Shown: positions 21,719-33,170, counted from the stretch's first letter. The stretch: DNA of 64,000 nt from Micromonospora echinospora (GCF_900091495.1 NZ_LT607413.1:4355001-4419000); one strand, 5' to 3'. Translations and numbers: made by a program. The notes: generated by a model not told the origin, from the letters alone.

Positions 21719-22151
21719 TCGGGTTGAACAGCTCGTGCGCGATACCCTGCACTGGGCTGTCAAGCGTAAGCCTGCCGAGTTCGGGGACGCGTTGCGTGCC
21801 TTCCCGGACGAGGCTAGTCGCCTTTCGGCGCTGGAACTGCTCGTAGCGATCTGCGGCTACACGACGGTTGACTTGTTCGGCCAGCGGCCTTCAGAGGGGC
21901 AGGTACGGGCACTGGCCACCGACATAGCGGAAGGCGAAGGCTGGTCATCGGTCACTATAGCGGAGGTTGCTGACTACATCGATGCGGTCCTTGGCGGTAG
22001 CCGAACGCTCGACACCCTCCCTCCGGAACGACTCGTGCCGCTTTCGTTCGTCGTTGCTGCCAACCTGTTGTCGTCCAAGCCCAAGGCGCCCGGCGAATGG
22101 TGGTTCAACTACCTGGACAAGGTAGAGGCCGCGATCGAGGCGGCGGGGTAG
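21705..22151 (+). CDS. Hypothetical 148-aa protein
   Basis: ATG 21705 has GGAGG at 21695-21699, a good start. The product (MKIDDRVEQLVRDTLHWAVK...) is mostly helical and acidic with aromatic residues near the end (GEWWFNYLDKVEAA). It has no signal peptide or membrane helix. I recognise no family. Codon use is less GC-biased than the backbone, as for the other genes between the IS and the restriction island, hinting at transfer. Confidence 0.6.
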   Translation: MKIDDRVEQLVRDTLHWAVKRKPAEFGDALRAFPDEASRLSALELLVAICGYTTVDLFGQRPSEGQVRALATDIAEGEGWSSVTIAEVADYIDAVLGGSRTLDTLPPERLVPLSFVVAANLLSSKPKAPGEWWFNYLDKVEAAIEAAG

Positions 22152-22153
22152 CC

Positions 22154-22310
22154 CGCCTATTGCTTGCGGAGGACCGGCCGCGCGCCCTCGTCCAGTGGTC
22201 GCCGGCGCGGGGAAGACCTTCACCGCTTTCAGCGCCAGCCACCGGCTGCTCAAGTACGCGCGGGCCGGTCGGATCCTCTTCCTGGTCGACCGGAACAACC
22301 TTCGGGATGC
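22154..22310 (+). pseudogene. Remnant of a type I restriction HsdR helicase (motif I region)
   Basis: Two plus-strand frames give a broken HsdR segment: RLLLAEDRPRALVQ (22154-22195), then after a 1-nt loss GAGKTFTAFSASHRLL and RILFLVDRNNL (to about 22300). The first joins the second as in intact enzymes of the type that read RALIQ-ATGAGKTFTA. Motif I (GAGKT) and Ia are recognisable; everything after is gone. It is on the opposite strand to, and differs clearly from, the intact hsdR at 24535-27735, so it belonged to another system. Confidence 0.72.
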
Positions 22311-22312
22311 CG

Positions 22313-24463
22313 TCAATCGACCTCGTTCGCTGGGCCGAGTTCGCGAAGGACTCGCCACGCGAGGTCGGCGAGGGTCTCCCCGGAGCTCACGGCCCACCGA
22401 GCGGTCCCTTGGTTGGCTACCGGCCGATTCTCCCAGCCGGCCAGCTCCCACATATGAGAGATCAGCCCGGACGGCGAGTACCGTTGACCGTCGGCCGCCC
22501 AGAGGATCGGCTTGCCGCGGTGCGGAACCCACGTTGCGCGTCCCCGCTTCGGGGTTTCGGCCAGCCAGTCGCGGAGTGCCTCTGCCTCGCTTGCAAACGG
22601 CGTGACGAAGGTGAGCGCCTCCCCTTCGGGGAGAACGGCCTTGTCGACGAGGACGGAGACAGCGTTCGGACGGCGCTTGCGGCCCGGTGGCAGTCGGCGG
22701 TACTTGTTCCCCGATGGCGAAGGAGTAGCTCCGGCCGGGTCAAGCACATGTTCAGCGATCTCGCGACAACGTGTGACGTCCGAGCAGACCACTCGGATCT
22801 GCGCGCGGTCCGTATACAGCTCGTCGATGGCCGCCGCCACTGTGGGCAACAACCCCTCAACCAGGCTTTGTACCTGTTCGACCGCCTGCTTCGCCCACTC
22901 CAACTTCGAGTCGGGCTCATCGATCGCCTCGGTGTCGAGTCTGCGGAACACGAGGTGGGCGAGAAGGTACCCGCCGTGTTCGATCAGTGCGGCGCCACGC
23001 CCGGTGTATAGCGGCCGTAGCTCATGCAGGACACGGCGTACCTGTCGCAGCACCAGAACAGCGTTCCAGAGCGCATAGACGCCGAGTTGTGGCCGGAACA
23101 GGACGTCGTAGATTCCTTGTGAGCCGCGCTCCCACAAGACATCGAGCGTGGTTGCGATCCGGGCCGCGTACTGGCTGTCGGGGTGGGCGCAGGCGAGTGC
23201 GCAGGCGGCCTCGACCACCGAACAGCCGGTGTCCGGCTGAGGTTCCAGCTCTCCCCGGCGGACGCTGTAGTCGAGCCCGAGCTCGGCCCGCATGTCTTCC
23301 AGGATGACTGCCTGCACCGGATCCAGGGCGATGAAGTCCCGAGCCTCGACCCGGTTCTGCCGGTTGGTCGCCTGGGTGGCCTGCTTCGCGAACTGAACGG
23401 CCTTGCCCGTCACGATGACGCGCACGCCAACCTGAGCGGAGCCGGATTCCTCGTCTGTGGAGACGGCCTCCGCAATGGACCGGACGGTCTGCGCCCCGTT
23501 CACCACACTGGCGTTGTGCAAGGTCAGCTTGATCGGTCGCGAGTGCGGCGACCGTATCGCCTGCTGGACGGACTCGACGGACTCGCAGAGGATGGTGACC
23601 CCGTTGTTGAAGTACCAGAAGTTTCCGGGCTCCCTCATCAGCGTGTCGATCATCTCGTTGTTGATCGGGGTACGGCCGAGGGGGTTGCGGATGTTCAGGT
23701 TGAACAGGTTCGTGCCGTGTTCAACCCACTGCGCCACTTGTGCGGCTTCTGCCACACCTTGATAGGAGACGTAGGGCGTGCTGACCGTGAACCACGGGAA
23801 CAGCTCAGCCTCCAGCTCCACGGGGCGTGGTGACATGTCCTCGCGGACCGAAGCCCAGACCTCGGGCGCGAGGATGATGCGGCTGTCGAGAACGTTGCCG
23901 AGGCGATTGAACTCCCGCTCCCCGCCACGGATCGCATCGAGGAAGCCGAAGGGCACGTCGTCGGCGCGCATCAGGACGACGACCTGCGTCACCGGAACCG
24001 GCCCCTGAGACATGACGTTCTTGGCCTGTTCCGCCAGGATCCGGCCGCGTAGGTTGAACGGTGCGAAGTCCTCGTCGTCGATCAGTCGCAGGCCGGCGAG
24101 AAGCTCCATCACCGCAGACCGGTCGGCGCTGGCGTTGCCGTTCTTGCTCCACTTGGCCTGGACCAGGTAAACATGCGGGTCGGGCTTCTCCACCACCGCT
24201 ATCGCATCGATGCCCTGGTCTGCGACGCCGTCGATGACGGTGAGAGCCGAGTCCTGCGGAGTCCACCCGGTGACGATACGAACGGCCTGCGCGGCGAGCG
24301 CCCGGGAGAGCGCCCGAGGGGTGCGCTCCTCATCCGGACGCCCCTCAAGATCTTCAAGATTGAGCAGGCCGTCGTTGATGTAGGTGGTGCGAAGAGCGGC
24401 CTCGACCTGGCGTACCTGTAGTGCCGTGTCGCGGGTGCCGGATCGGCGGCCGGCTGAACTCAA
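22313..24463 (-). CDS. AIPR-family abortive infection protein with N-terminal PD-(D/E)xK domain
   Basis: A 716-aa protein. The AIPR core is recognised by NLNIRNPLGRTPIN and FWYFNNGVTILCE (about 282-290 for the aromatic-NNG motif), the signature of abortive-infection phage-resistance proteins. Upstream, residues 82-104 read like a Mrr/PD-(D/E)xK nuclease: D-Q-G-I-D, a beta strand, then LVQAKW (Q-x-K). The start is TTG 24463, chosen because GGGAGG lies five bases before it. It begins 71 bases after hsdR on the same strand, so it is the last gene of the type I operon. Role in phage defence is inferred from the family and position; a trigger is unknown. Confidence 0.82.
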   Translation of the reverse strand: MSSAGRRSGTRDTALQVRQVEAALRTTYINDGLLNLEDLEGRPDEERTPRALSRALAAQAVRIVTGWTPQDSALTVIDGVADQGIDAIAVVEKPDPHVYLVQAKWSKNGNASADRSAVMELLAGLRLIDDEDFAPFNLRGRILAEQAKNVMSQGPVPVTQVVVLMRADDVPFGFLDAIRGGEREFNRLGNVLDSRIILAPEVWASVREDMSPRPVELEAELFPWFTVSTPYVSYQGVAEAAQVAQWVEHGTNLFNLNIRNPLGRTPINNEMIDTLMREPGNFWYFNNGVTILCESVESVQQAIRSPHSRPIKLTLHNASVVNGAQTVRSIAEAVSTDEESGSAQVGVRVIVTGKAVQFAKQATQATNRQNRVEARDFIALDPVQAVILEDMRAELGLDYSVRRGELEPQPDTGCSVVEAACALACAHPDSQYAARIATTLDVLWERGSQGIYDVLFRPQLGVYALWNAVLVLRQVRRVLHELRPLYTGRGAALIEHGGYLLAHLVFRRLDTEAIDEPDSKLEWAKQAVEQVQSLVEGLLPTVAAAIDELYTDRAQIRVVCSDVTRCREIAEHVLDPAGATPSPSGNKYRRLPPGRKRRPNAVSVLVDKAVLPEGEALTFVTPFASEAEALRDWLAETPKRGRATWVPHRGKPILWAADGQRYSPSGLISHMWELAGWENRPVANQGTARWAVSSGETLADLAWRVLRELGPANEVD

Positions 24464-24534
24464 GTCATCCTCCCAGGGGGATCGCGGAAAAGTGCAAAGT
24501 GGATTGTTGCACGAGAAATTTGATCTCAGGTCGT

Positions 24535-27500
24535 TTATCCGGCGGTGACGGTCCAATCGCTGGCGAAGGTCTCCATCTGGCGGATGACCAGGTCGATGGC
24601 GGCGCGTTCGTGGTCCGGCGGATAGTCGTAGCGGGCCAGCAGCCGGCGGATGTGGCTGCGTAGCTTCGCGCGTACCGGTTCACGGGAGAACCAGTCCACC
24701 GTGATCGACGACTGGATCGACTTGACCAGTTCCCGGGCGATCTCTGCCAGGGTGCCGACACCCATGAGCTCCGTGGCCGCGCCGTTCTGCGCGACGGCGT
24801 CGTAGAACGCCAGTTCGGCGTGGTTGAGTGGAGGGTCGAACCGCTGGCCGCGTCGAGCGTCCGCAGATACCTGCTTGGCCAGCTCGACCAGCTCGACGAT
24901 GAGCTGCGCGCTGGTCAACTGCTGGCGCATGTAGCGGTTCATCAGGTCTTCGAGCTGGGCAGAGAAGCGTTCCTGCCGGACCACGTTGTGTTTGGTGACC
25001 TCGCGCATCTTCCGCTGGATCAGCCGGCGCAGCGCCGAGGCGGCCAGGTGCGGGGTCTCGGAGTCCTGCAGGCGCTGCAACGCGACCCCGTTGAGCTCGG
25101 TGATGTCGAGCTTGCCGAGGCCCGCTTCCTCGTAGATGTCGGTGATGTCGGCGGCGTCGACCACCTCGGCGGCGAGCTGGGACAGGTAGCGTTCCACCTC
25201 GGCGGTGTTGGGCAGACCCTTGGCCTCTCGATCGGCGGCCTCCTCCTTGACGACCCAGACCCGAACGTCGCGGAAGTACTGGATGTCACGGCGTAGGCCC
25301 TGGATGTCGCCGGCACGTTCGACGAAGTCGCGGCTGGTGGCGCACAGCCGGTAGAAGCGTTCCAGTCGGCCTGCGGAGTCGCGGAAACGCTGGTGCAGTG
25401 GCTTCGTGCCGCGCTCGACGACGTTCCCGGGGGTCCGCGGGTCGCGAAGGAAGTTGGCGGATTTCCGCACCGCCCGACGCCAGCGGGCCGGATCGCCTTC
25501 GTCGTCGACGATCGTCCGCCACTTCACCGGCGCCAGCATGGCCTCGATGACGGAGATCTCGTTGCGCACCTCGCTGATGGCACGATCGATGTCCCGGCCG
25601 AGGGTCTGGTCCTCCTGGTCGCTGGGCGTGTACTCGGTGAGCGCCTTCCGCAGGTTCTCCGTCAGTGGGGCGTAGCCGACCAGCAGGCCGTCCTGCTTCT
25701 CCCGGAAACGCCGGTTGACCCGGGCGAGGGCCTGCATCAGGTTGGCGCCCTTCATCGGCCGGTCCATGTAGATCGTGTGGATCGGCGGCGCGTCGTAGCC
25801 GGTGAGCAGCATCGAGTGCACGATGAGCAGCTCCAGTTCGTCGTCCGGGTCCTTGGCGCGGGCCTGGACGCGCTTCTGCTGCGACGGCCGCAGGCGATGC
25901 GGGCGCAGCACCTCCTTGTCGCTGGGCTCCCCGTGGAAGACGATCTTCATCTTGCCCTTGTCGACGGCCGGGTCCGCCCAGTCGGGCCGCAGCTTCTCGA
26001 TAGCCTCGAAGACGCGAACGCAGATCTCCCGGGTAGCGCAGACGAGCATGGCCTTGCCCGGCCCACCGAGCTGCGGCCGCATCAGGTCGCGTCGCTTCTC
26101 CCAGTGGTCGACCAGGTCCTTGGCGAGGGTCTCAACCCGGTCGGGCGCGCCGTATACGGTGTTCATGGTGGCCGCGTACGCCTCGGCCTTGCGCCGCTCC
26201 GCGTCGTCGAGGCTGGCGGTGAGCGTCTCCACCTGCTCGTCGATGCTGTTCGGATCGATGTCCGGCGGCAGCGACACGGGGATGATCCGCGGCTCGTGGT
26301 AGACCCGTACGGTCGCCTCGTCGTCAACGGCACGCTTGAGGTCGTACACGTCGATGTAGTCGCCGAAGACGGCGCGGGTGTTCACCTCGGCGGTGGCGAT
26401 CGGGGTGCCAGTGAAGGCGATGAACGTGGCGTGCGGCAGCGCGTCACGCAGGTGCCGGGCGTAGCCGTCCAGGCTGTCGTAGTGGCTGCGGTGCGCCTCG
26501 TCGACGATCACCAGGATGTTGCGCCGGTCGGAAAGGAGCGGATGCGGTCGCCCGGCCTCCCGCTCCTCTTTCGTACGCCCGAACTTCTGCAGGGTCGTGA
26601 AGATGACGCCACCGGCGTTCCGGTTCGACAGCTTGTCCCGCAGTTCGGCGCGGGTTTCTGCCTGCTCCGGTGCCTGACCCAGCAGGTCCCGACTGTCAGC
26701 GAACGTGTCGAAGAGTTGGTCGTCGAGGTCGTTGCGATCGGTGAGCATCACGATGGTCGGGTTCTTCAGCGCGGGGTGACGAGCGGTCAGCGCCGACGTG
26801 CACACCATCTCCTCGGACTTGCCGGAGCCCTGCGTGTGCCAGACGACGCCGGCTTTCCCGTCACTCTGGGACGCCCGGACGATACAGTCGACGGCCCGGG
26901 TCACCGCGAAGTGCTGGTGCGCCTTGGCAATCCGCTTGGTCTTCGACGTGAAGTTGACGAAGCCGCCGGTCAGCTCCAGGAAACGCCGTTGGTTGAACAC
27001 GCCGTGGAGGGCGACGATCAGCGCCTCCGGGCCGTCGTAGTCCGGCGCGCTGGTGTCGACGCGCGCGCCCTCGTCGTCGACGTTCCAGGGCGCGAAGTGT
27101 TCATAGGGGGTGAACGGCGTGCCGTACTTCGCGGTGACCCCGTCGGAGATCAGGCACAGCACGGCGTGCCGGAACGCGAGCGGGAACTCCGCGAGGTACG
27201 TCTGGAGCTGCGCGTGCGCGCCAGTGATGGTGGCATTCTCGTCGGCGGCGTTCTTCAGTTCGACGATGGCGACCGGCAGGCCGTTGAGGTAGAGCACGAT
27301 GTCGAACCGACATCGGAGGTCGCCGTCGACGACCATGACCTGGTTGATCGCCCGGTAGATGTTGCGGCCGGGGTCGTGCAGGTCCGCAAAGCGCACGGTG
27401 GGGGTCCGCTCTGCGCCGAACGAGTCGGTGTACGGGATCGGACGGCCGTGTACCAGCCGTTTGTGCGCCGCCCGGTTCTCGGCGAACGCTTCCCGGGAGG

Positions 27501-27735
27501 TCACCTCGGTGGCGGCGCGCACCGCGTCGGCGACAGCCGTCGGCGGTAGGTCCGAATTGAGGCGTTCGATCGCTACCCGCAGATCCTCGAAGAGCACCAG
27601 ATCGGCCCAGTCCCGCCGCTGACCCGACCCCGGCGCGAACTCCTTCCCGGCACCCGGTTCCCACCCGAGCTCGCCGAGCTGTTCCAGCGCAAGCGCCTCC
27701 CAGTCGGCCTCGTTCATCCGCCCGTCCAAACCCAT
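24535..27735 (-). CDS. hsdR: Type I restriction endonuclease subunit R
   Basis: The motor and nuclease of the HsdRMS complex, 1066 aa. The nuclease domain has D145 in RFDIVLYLNG and E159-L-K161, the PD-ExK triad. The SF2 translocase has Walker A TQGSGKS (about 301-307), the LTDRNDL motif Ia, DEAH at 412-415 and motif III FTGTPI. The C-terminal ~300 residues are helical and would dock to HsdM. ATG 27735 is preceded by GGGAGGGG, five bases away. The gene follows hsdS by 32 bp. All motifs look intact. Confidence 0.96.
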   Translation of the reverse strand: MGLDGRMNEADWEALALEQLGELGWEPGAGKEFAPGSGQRRDWADLVLFEDLRVAIERLNSDLPPTAVADAVRAATEVTSREAFAENRAAHKRLVHGRPIPYTDSFGAERTPTVRFADLHDPGRNIYRAINQVMVVDGDLRCRFDIVLYLNGLPVAIVELKNAADENATITGAHAQLQTYLAEFPLAFRHAVLCLISDGVTAKYGTPFTPYEHFAPWNVDDEGARVDTSAPDYDGPEALIVALHGVFNQRRFLELTGGFVNFTSKTKRIAKAHQHFAVTRAVDCIVRASQSDGKAGVVWHTQGSGKSEEMVCTSALTARHPALKNPTIVMLTDRNDLDDQLFDTFADSRDLLGQAPEQAETRAELRDKLSNRNAGGVIFTTLQKFGRTKEEREAGRPHPLLSDRRNILVIVDEAHRSHYDSLDGYARHLRDALPHATFIAFTGTPIATAEVNTRAVFGDYIDVYDLKRAVDDEATVRVYHEPRIIPVSLPPDIDPNSIDEQVETLTASLDDAERRKAEAYAATMNTVYGAPDRVETLAKDLVDHWEKRRDLMRPQLGGPGKAMLVCATREICVRVFEAIEKLRPDWADPAVDKGKMKIVFHGEPSDKEVLRPHRLRPSQQKRVQARAKDPDDELELLIVHSMLLTGYDAPPIHTIYMDRPMKGANLMQALARVNRRFREKQDGLLVGYAPLTENLRKALTEYTPSDQEDQTLGRDIDRAISEVRNEISVIEAMLAPVKWRTIVDDEGDPARWRRAVRKSANFLRDPRTPGNVVERGTKPLHQRFRDSAGRLERFYRLCATSRDFVERAGDIQGLRRDIQYFRDVRVWVVKEEAADREAKGLPNTAEVERYLSQLAAEVVDAADITDIYEEAGLGKLDITELNGVALQRLQDSETPHLAASALRRLIQRKMREVTKHNVVRQERFSAQLEDLMNRYMRQQLTSAQLIVELVELAKQVSADARRGQRFDPPLNHAELAFYDAVAQNGAATELMGVGTLAEIARELVKSIQSSITVDWFSREPVRAKLRSHIRRLLARYDYPPDHERAAIDLVIRQMETFASDWTVTAG

Positions 27736-27767
27736 CCCAACCCCTCCCCGCGAACCGTTATTCCTCT

Positions 27768-28947
27768 TTAAACCGTTAGTTCGGCGACCTCTTCGGCGTC
27801 CTTGACCCGTAACCGCCCCGACATCAACTCCGGCAGTAACGTATCCCGAAGGGCTGCCAGCGCCTTCGACTCGTTAAGTGCCGCGTCCGCCCTCTCCTCA
27901 AGCGCAGACAGTCGATGCGCCAGGTCTTCCGTGTTTTTCGTAGGAATCTGCACCACGAGAGACGCCAGCTTGGAGCGGCTGAGCTCTGTTTGGCCCGTTG
28001 AACCTTCTCCCAGCGCTTCAATTTCTGATTGAGCCGCTAGTAGAGCAAAGCCGCCGATGATTGCTGGAAGTGGCGATGCGATCCTGATAATGGTGACGTG
28101 CGAGTCAGTGGTTGCTGCTATGGCATGAGACCAGATACCCACACGCCCCAGGGTCCCGACGCCAGTTGAGTTGACCAGAATGTCGTATTTATGCAGGATT
28201 CGATCCTGCTTGACGCGATTGGCCTCCGTGAGGCGTGCGGGTTCGAGAAGGATGCGGCCATCGCGGACACACTTTTGGTTCAGAACCGTGATGCCCGTGG
28301 AGTTGTCGGTGTATTTGGGTGCTTGTCCCCTCGTCAGTAATACTGCTATTCGGCCGACGGTCTCTTCCGTTCCTGACTCCGTTAAGGCTTCTCGGTATAG
28401 GGCCGTCCCGAGTTCGCGTGAAGCGGCGGCGATGCGGTCGTTGGTCGCAATCTTGTCATCCAATGCTCCCAGGATTGCAGATATGCGGCGCTGCGTTGGA
28501 ACGTCAGGTATCCTGATGGGCCATTTCGGAAGCTCCACCAGCGGAATTCGGTCTACGGTTGCTCCGTGAATCTTCCGCGCTTGGATCACCTGCTGGAACT
28601 CCGGCGACAAATAGGCCAACAGCAGGAATCTCGGTTCGACTATTTCGCGTCTCGGTCGGAGAAGGCCCATCCGGCGGCCTAGCGCCGCCCTGATTCCTTC
28701 GGGCATGAGTGCTGCCTCGCCGAGTCTCGTCTCGTAAGAGAAGAGAATGTCCCCTGGGCTCGGTGTTACTCTTCTGGTCCAGCGCTCGAAATCTTGTTCG
28801 GATAGGTGGGCTGATTGAGATAGTTCGAGGCGTCCGGAAATGAGGCTCGAAATACTTAGGAACCAGGGTCCTTTTTCGGTCTTGGTGGGGGTTGCATGAG
28901 GTCCGTCAAATACGTTAGCTACGTCCCCTAGGGCGTAGGTTCGCCAA

Positions 28948-28955
<8 letters not shown>
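27768..28955 (-). CDS. hsdS: Type I restriction specificity subunit S
   Basis: HsdS (395 aa) supplies sequence recognition through two target-recognition domains. The first TRD starts MSDWRTYALGDVANVFDG; the first conserved spacer helix (VPTQRRISAILGALDDKI) is near residue 155; the second TRD is about 195-330; the second helix ends LLPELMSGRLRV. ATG 28955 has AGGAGGG upstream and overlaps the hsdM stop by 8 bp. The gene is clearly poorer in GC than its neighbours (for example 28080-28360), the usual sign of exchange of recognition domains. The target site cannot be predicted. Confidence 0.93.
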
Positions 28956-30564
<1,609 letters not shown>

Positions 30565-30584
30565 TGTGTGTTCCGTTCTCTCGT

Positions 30585-32621
30585 TCAGGAGTTCGTACCG
30601 TACAAAGTCGTGAGGGTGCCGTCGGCGAAGCCCGCCACTGCGAGTTCGCGCAGTTCGGCGAGGAGGCCGGTCTGCCGCTGGAGTAGGCGCTCGCGCTGGT
30701 CGAGGCGACGCAGCACCTCATCCAGGCGGGTTGCCTCGTCCCGGTTCAGGTCGGGGATCGTCACATCCCGTAGCCGTGGGCCGCGTACCGCGCCAGGGCT
30801 GCGCGTGGTGTTGCGGGCGGTGTCCAGCAGCGCCTTCAGGACACGCGGGGTGAGGACGTCGCCGGAGGAGATGCGCAGGCCACGAGCCGGAAACTCGATC
30901 ACCGAGAAGCCGTCCTCGTCGAGGAAGGCACCGAACCGGGGAACCGTGGTGACCACAAGATCACCCGGGTCGGTGAGAGCGACGTGCGGGTACTCGGCGG
31001 CGAGGGTGAGCCGGTCCATCCAGCGCTGGGACGACTGCGCGACGACCTCCGCACTGCCGATGACCCGGTGGTGCCCGCGTGGCCCGGCATGCTCAGGTGA
31101 CAGGCGGTGCCCGGGAAGGGGGCGGACCCGGCGAGCCGTGCGCAGCGCCTCGAGAGAGAGTTCCGCAGGTCGGGTTCCGTCGCGCCGCACTGCCCCGGTG
31201 CTCAAGGGACCATGCTCTTCGGCGTGCCGGATGGCTTCTTGCCCGGCGTCGGTGAGACGGCGTTCGACCTCGCCGATCAGCGCGGGGCGGTCGGCGGCCT
31301 CACGGGCATGCAGGGTGACCGAGGCCGGACCGGGCGATCGCAGCGCCGCGCCCCGGCGCAGGTCGAGGGCGTCGAGCGGGACCACCTGGCCGGTGCGCGG
31401 GTCGTGGCCGTCGTGGCGGTACCCCTCGGCCCGCCACAGCAGGATGTCCTCGGCTGCGGTCTCCGCGATGCGCTGGTCGAGGGCCGTGCTGCTGACGTCC
31501 GCGACCAGCAGACGGCCCTGGGTGGCTGGAACCGGGTCGCGGGTGAGCAGCCACACGGCCGGGGAGTAGCCAGGGCGAGCCGGGAAGACACCGCCGGGGA
31601 GCCACACCACCGCCTCGACGAGGCCACTGGCCAGTAGGTCTGCCCGCTTGATGATCGCGGCGGGGTCGCGCAGGACGTTGACCAGGCTCGTGGCAGGGCC
31701 GACCACGACGGCGGTGCACCCCGGGCCGAGCCGGTCGGCGATGTCACTGATCCTGGCCAGGTCCTCGGCCGGGTCGCGCAGCTCGGCGGGCTGGTAGGGG
31801 AGCCGGGCCACGACCAGGTCCACCTCGGCGAACTCATCGTTCAGGTCGTCCGGGACCACCTCGATGTTGAACTCGGGGACGCCGGTCAGCAGCAGTCGTC
31901 GCCGGATCAGGCGAGCTAGCGCCGGGTCCGGCTGAGCGGCGTTGAAACTGAACGCCGCCGGCTCCTGGTCGGTCAGCAGGGCGGCGAGCAGGTCGCCGGA
32001 GCCCGCGTGAGGGTCGCCGACCGTGAGGCGGCCGCCCGCGCGCAACCGGCCGGGCACGTCGGCGGCGAGCCGGACCAGCGTGACCAGGTGTGAGGTGAGC
32101 GCGTCGGCGCCCAGCTCCGGCCAACCGAGTCGGGCGGAGCTGCCGAGCAGGAACTGGTACGCCCGGCTCGGGTTGTAGGCGCCCTCGATCAACTGCTCGA
32201 CCATCCCCGGAATATCGGTCAGCGCGGGAGCTTCCTGCAGGTCGGTGAGGAGGAACTCGTCATCGGGGTCGAGCCGCCCGGCCAGCGGCAGCGGGTCGGG
32301 CGGCAACGGACGCCCAGCCAGGTAACGCAGGCAGAGGGCAGCGCCCAAGGACAGCACCAGGCGGCGGCCGCCGTGCTCACGGGCGTACGCGGTCAGGGTG
32401 TGCATCGCGCGCTCGGCGCGCAAGCTCTCGGCATCGGCGTTACCGAGCTTGTGGTCCAGCAGCCAGGTGAGGACCGCGTCCGCAGGGAAGAGCATCTGCC
32501 CGCTGCTGCCGGGCACCGGAGTGGGGAAATCGGAGTACCGGCGCCGCCAGGTCGTCACCACGGGACGCTCGACCCGCGCCAACAGGGCGATCTCCCCGTA
32601 CGACATGAGTTCAGCGGTCAT
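30585..32621 (-). CDS. HTH-pseudomethylase-specificity fusion at head of type I operon
   Basis: A 678-aa protein led by a strong ribosome site (GGAGGAGG) before ATG 32621. Residues 5-50 form a MerR-like HTH (MSYGEIALLARVERPVVTTW). Then comes an N6-adenine methylase fold in which both catalytic motifs are eroded: motif I reads GDPHAGSGDLL (203-212) and the NPPF/Y position reads ARLPYQ (272-277), lacking the Asn-Pro-Pro. The C-terminal ~200 residues look like an HsdS half: a TRD-like part, then IPDLNRDEATRLDEVLRR and a coiled coil ending LAELRELAVAGFADGTL. I infer a DNA-reading but non-methylating protein, perhaps a regulator or alternative specificity subunit of the following HsdM. Confidence 0.78.
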   Translation of the reverse strand: MTAELMSYGEIALLARVERPVVTTWRRRYSDFPTPVPGSSGQMLFPADAVLTWLLDHKLGNADAESLRAERAMHTLTAYAREHGGRRLVLSLGAALCLRYLAGRPLPPDPLPLAGRLDPDDEFLLTDLQEAPALTDIPGMVEQLIEGAYNPSRAYQFLLGSSARLGWPELGADALTSHLVTLVRLAADVPGRLRAGGRLTVGDPHAGSGDLLAALLTDQEPAAFSFNAAQPDPALARLIRRRLLLTGVPEFNIEVVPDDLNDEFAEVDLVVARLPYQPAELRDPAEDLARISDIADRLGPGCTAVVVGPATSLVNVLRDPAAIIKRADLLASGLVEAVVWLPGGVFPARPGYSPAVWLLTRDPVPATQGRLLVADVSSTALDQRIAETAAEDILLWRAEGYRHDGHDPRTGQVVPLDALDLRRGAALRSPGPASVTLHAREAADRPALIGEVERRLTDAGQEAIRHAEEHGPLSTGAVRRDGTRPAELSLEALRTARRVRPLPGHRLSPEHAGPRGHHRVIGSAEVVAQSSQRWMDRLTLAAEYPHVALTDPGDLVVTTVPRFGAFLDEDGFSVIEFPARGLRISSGDVLTPRVLKALLDTARNTTRSPGAVRGPRLRDVTIPDLNRDEATRLDEVLRRLDQRERLLQRQTGLLAELRELAVAGFADGTLTTLYGTNS

Positions 32622-32694
32622 GCTCTCTCACCTCCTCCGCGATCAACGGGGTCCACTGTAGGCACTCATATTGCGTTCCGGGAGCACTACAGTC

Positions 32695-32710
32695 GATAAC
32701 CCGGGTTATC
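32695..32710. promoter_or_regulatory. 16-bp perfect palindrome upstream of defence operon
   Basis: gataacccgggttatc is a perfect palindrome 74 bases before the ATG of the HTH-pseudomethylase gene, in a locally AT-rich stretch (caatatgagtg on the minus strand, 32662-32672, could be the -10). The natural reading is an operator for the first gene's HTH, as C proteins act in restriction systems; this is inference. Confidence 0.5.
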
Positions 32711-32744
32711 AATGTTGGGCATGGTCGGACAGAATGCGGGTTGG

Positions 32745-33170
32745 CTGCGTTGAACGTGCTGCTGTACGGCATCGGTGCCCCGGCGGTGACTCGCTGATCG
32801 CGATCGAGAACGCGCTCGGCCGGGAGCCCAGTCGCCGCTACAGCCTGGTGCTGGCGAACCCGCCCTTCGGGCGTAGCTCCTCTAGAGCAGCTCAACGTCG
32901 TTCAGCACATCGCCTCGATGCTGGAGATCGACGGCCGGGCGGCGGTCGTCCTGCCGGACAACGTGCTCTTCTTCGAGCGGCGGCGTGCCCGACAAGGTCA
33001 ACCTCGACGTCACCTGGCTCAAGGACACCTCCCTGGAGGGCGCCGACGCGCTACTCCCGCCCGAGGTGATCGCCCAGGAGATCGTGGAGGACCTCCAGGC
33101 CGCGCTGCGCGAGTTCGCCGCCATCGCCGACGCCCTGACGGCTCGTGCCTCGGCCGACGGGGAGAGCTGA
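32745..33170 (+). pseudogene. Remnant of a type I HsdM from another system
   Basis: Plus-strand pieces of an HsdM appear in three frames: LNVLLYGIGAP and GDSLIAIENALG, then SLVLANPPFGRSS (with the catalytic NPPF near 32852-32863); then HIASMLEIDGRAAVVLPDNVLFF (32905-32973); then VNLDVTWLKDTSLEGADALL to the genuine-looking stop at 33170. Frameshifts and internal deletions break it. The VNLDVTWLKD end is typical of the HsdM class that pairs with the HsdR remnant at 22154, and both lie on the plus strand. Confidence 0.72.

Noticed and set aside
25393..27549. 718-codon open frame antisense to hsdR
   Set aside because: Shadow of hsdR; composition atypical, no domain, no start signal.
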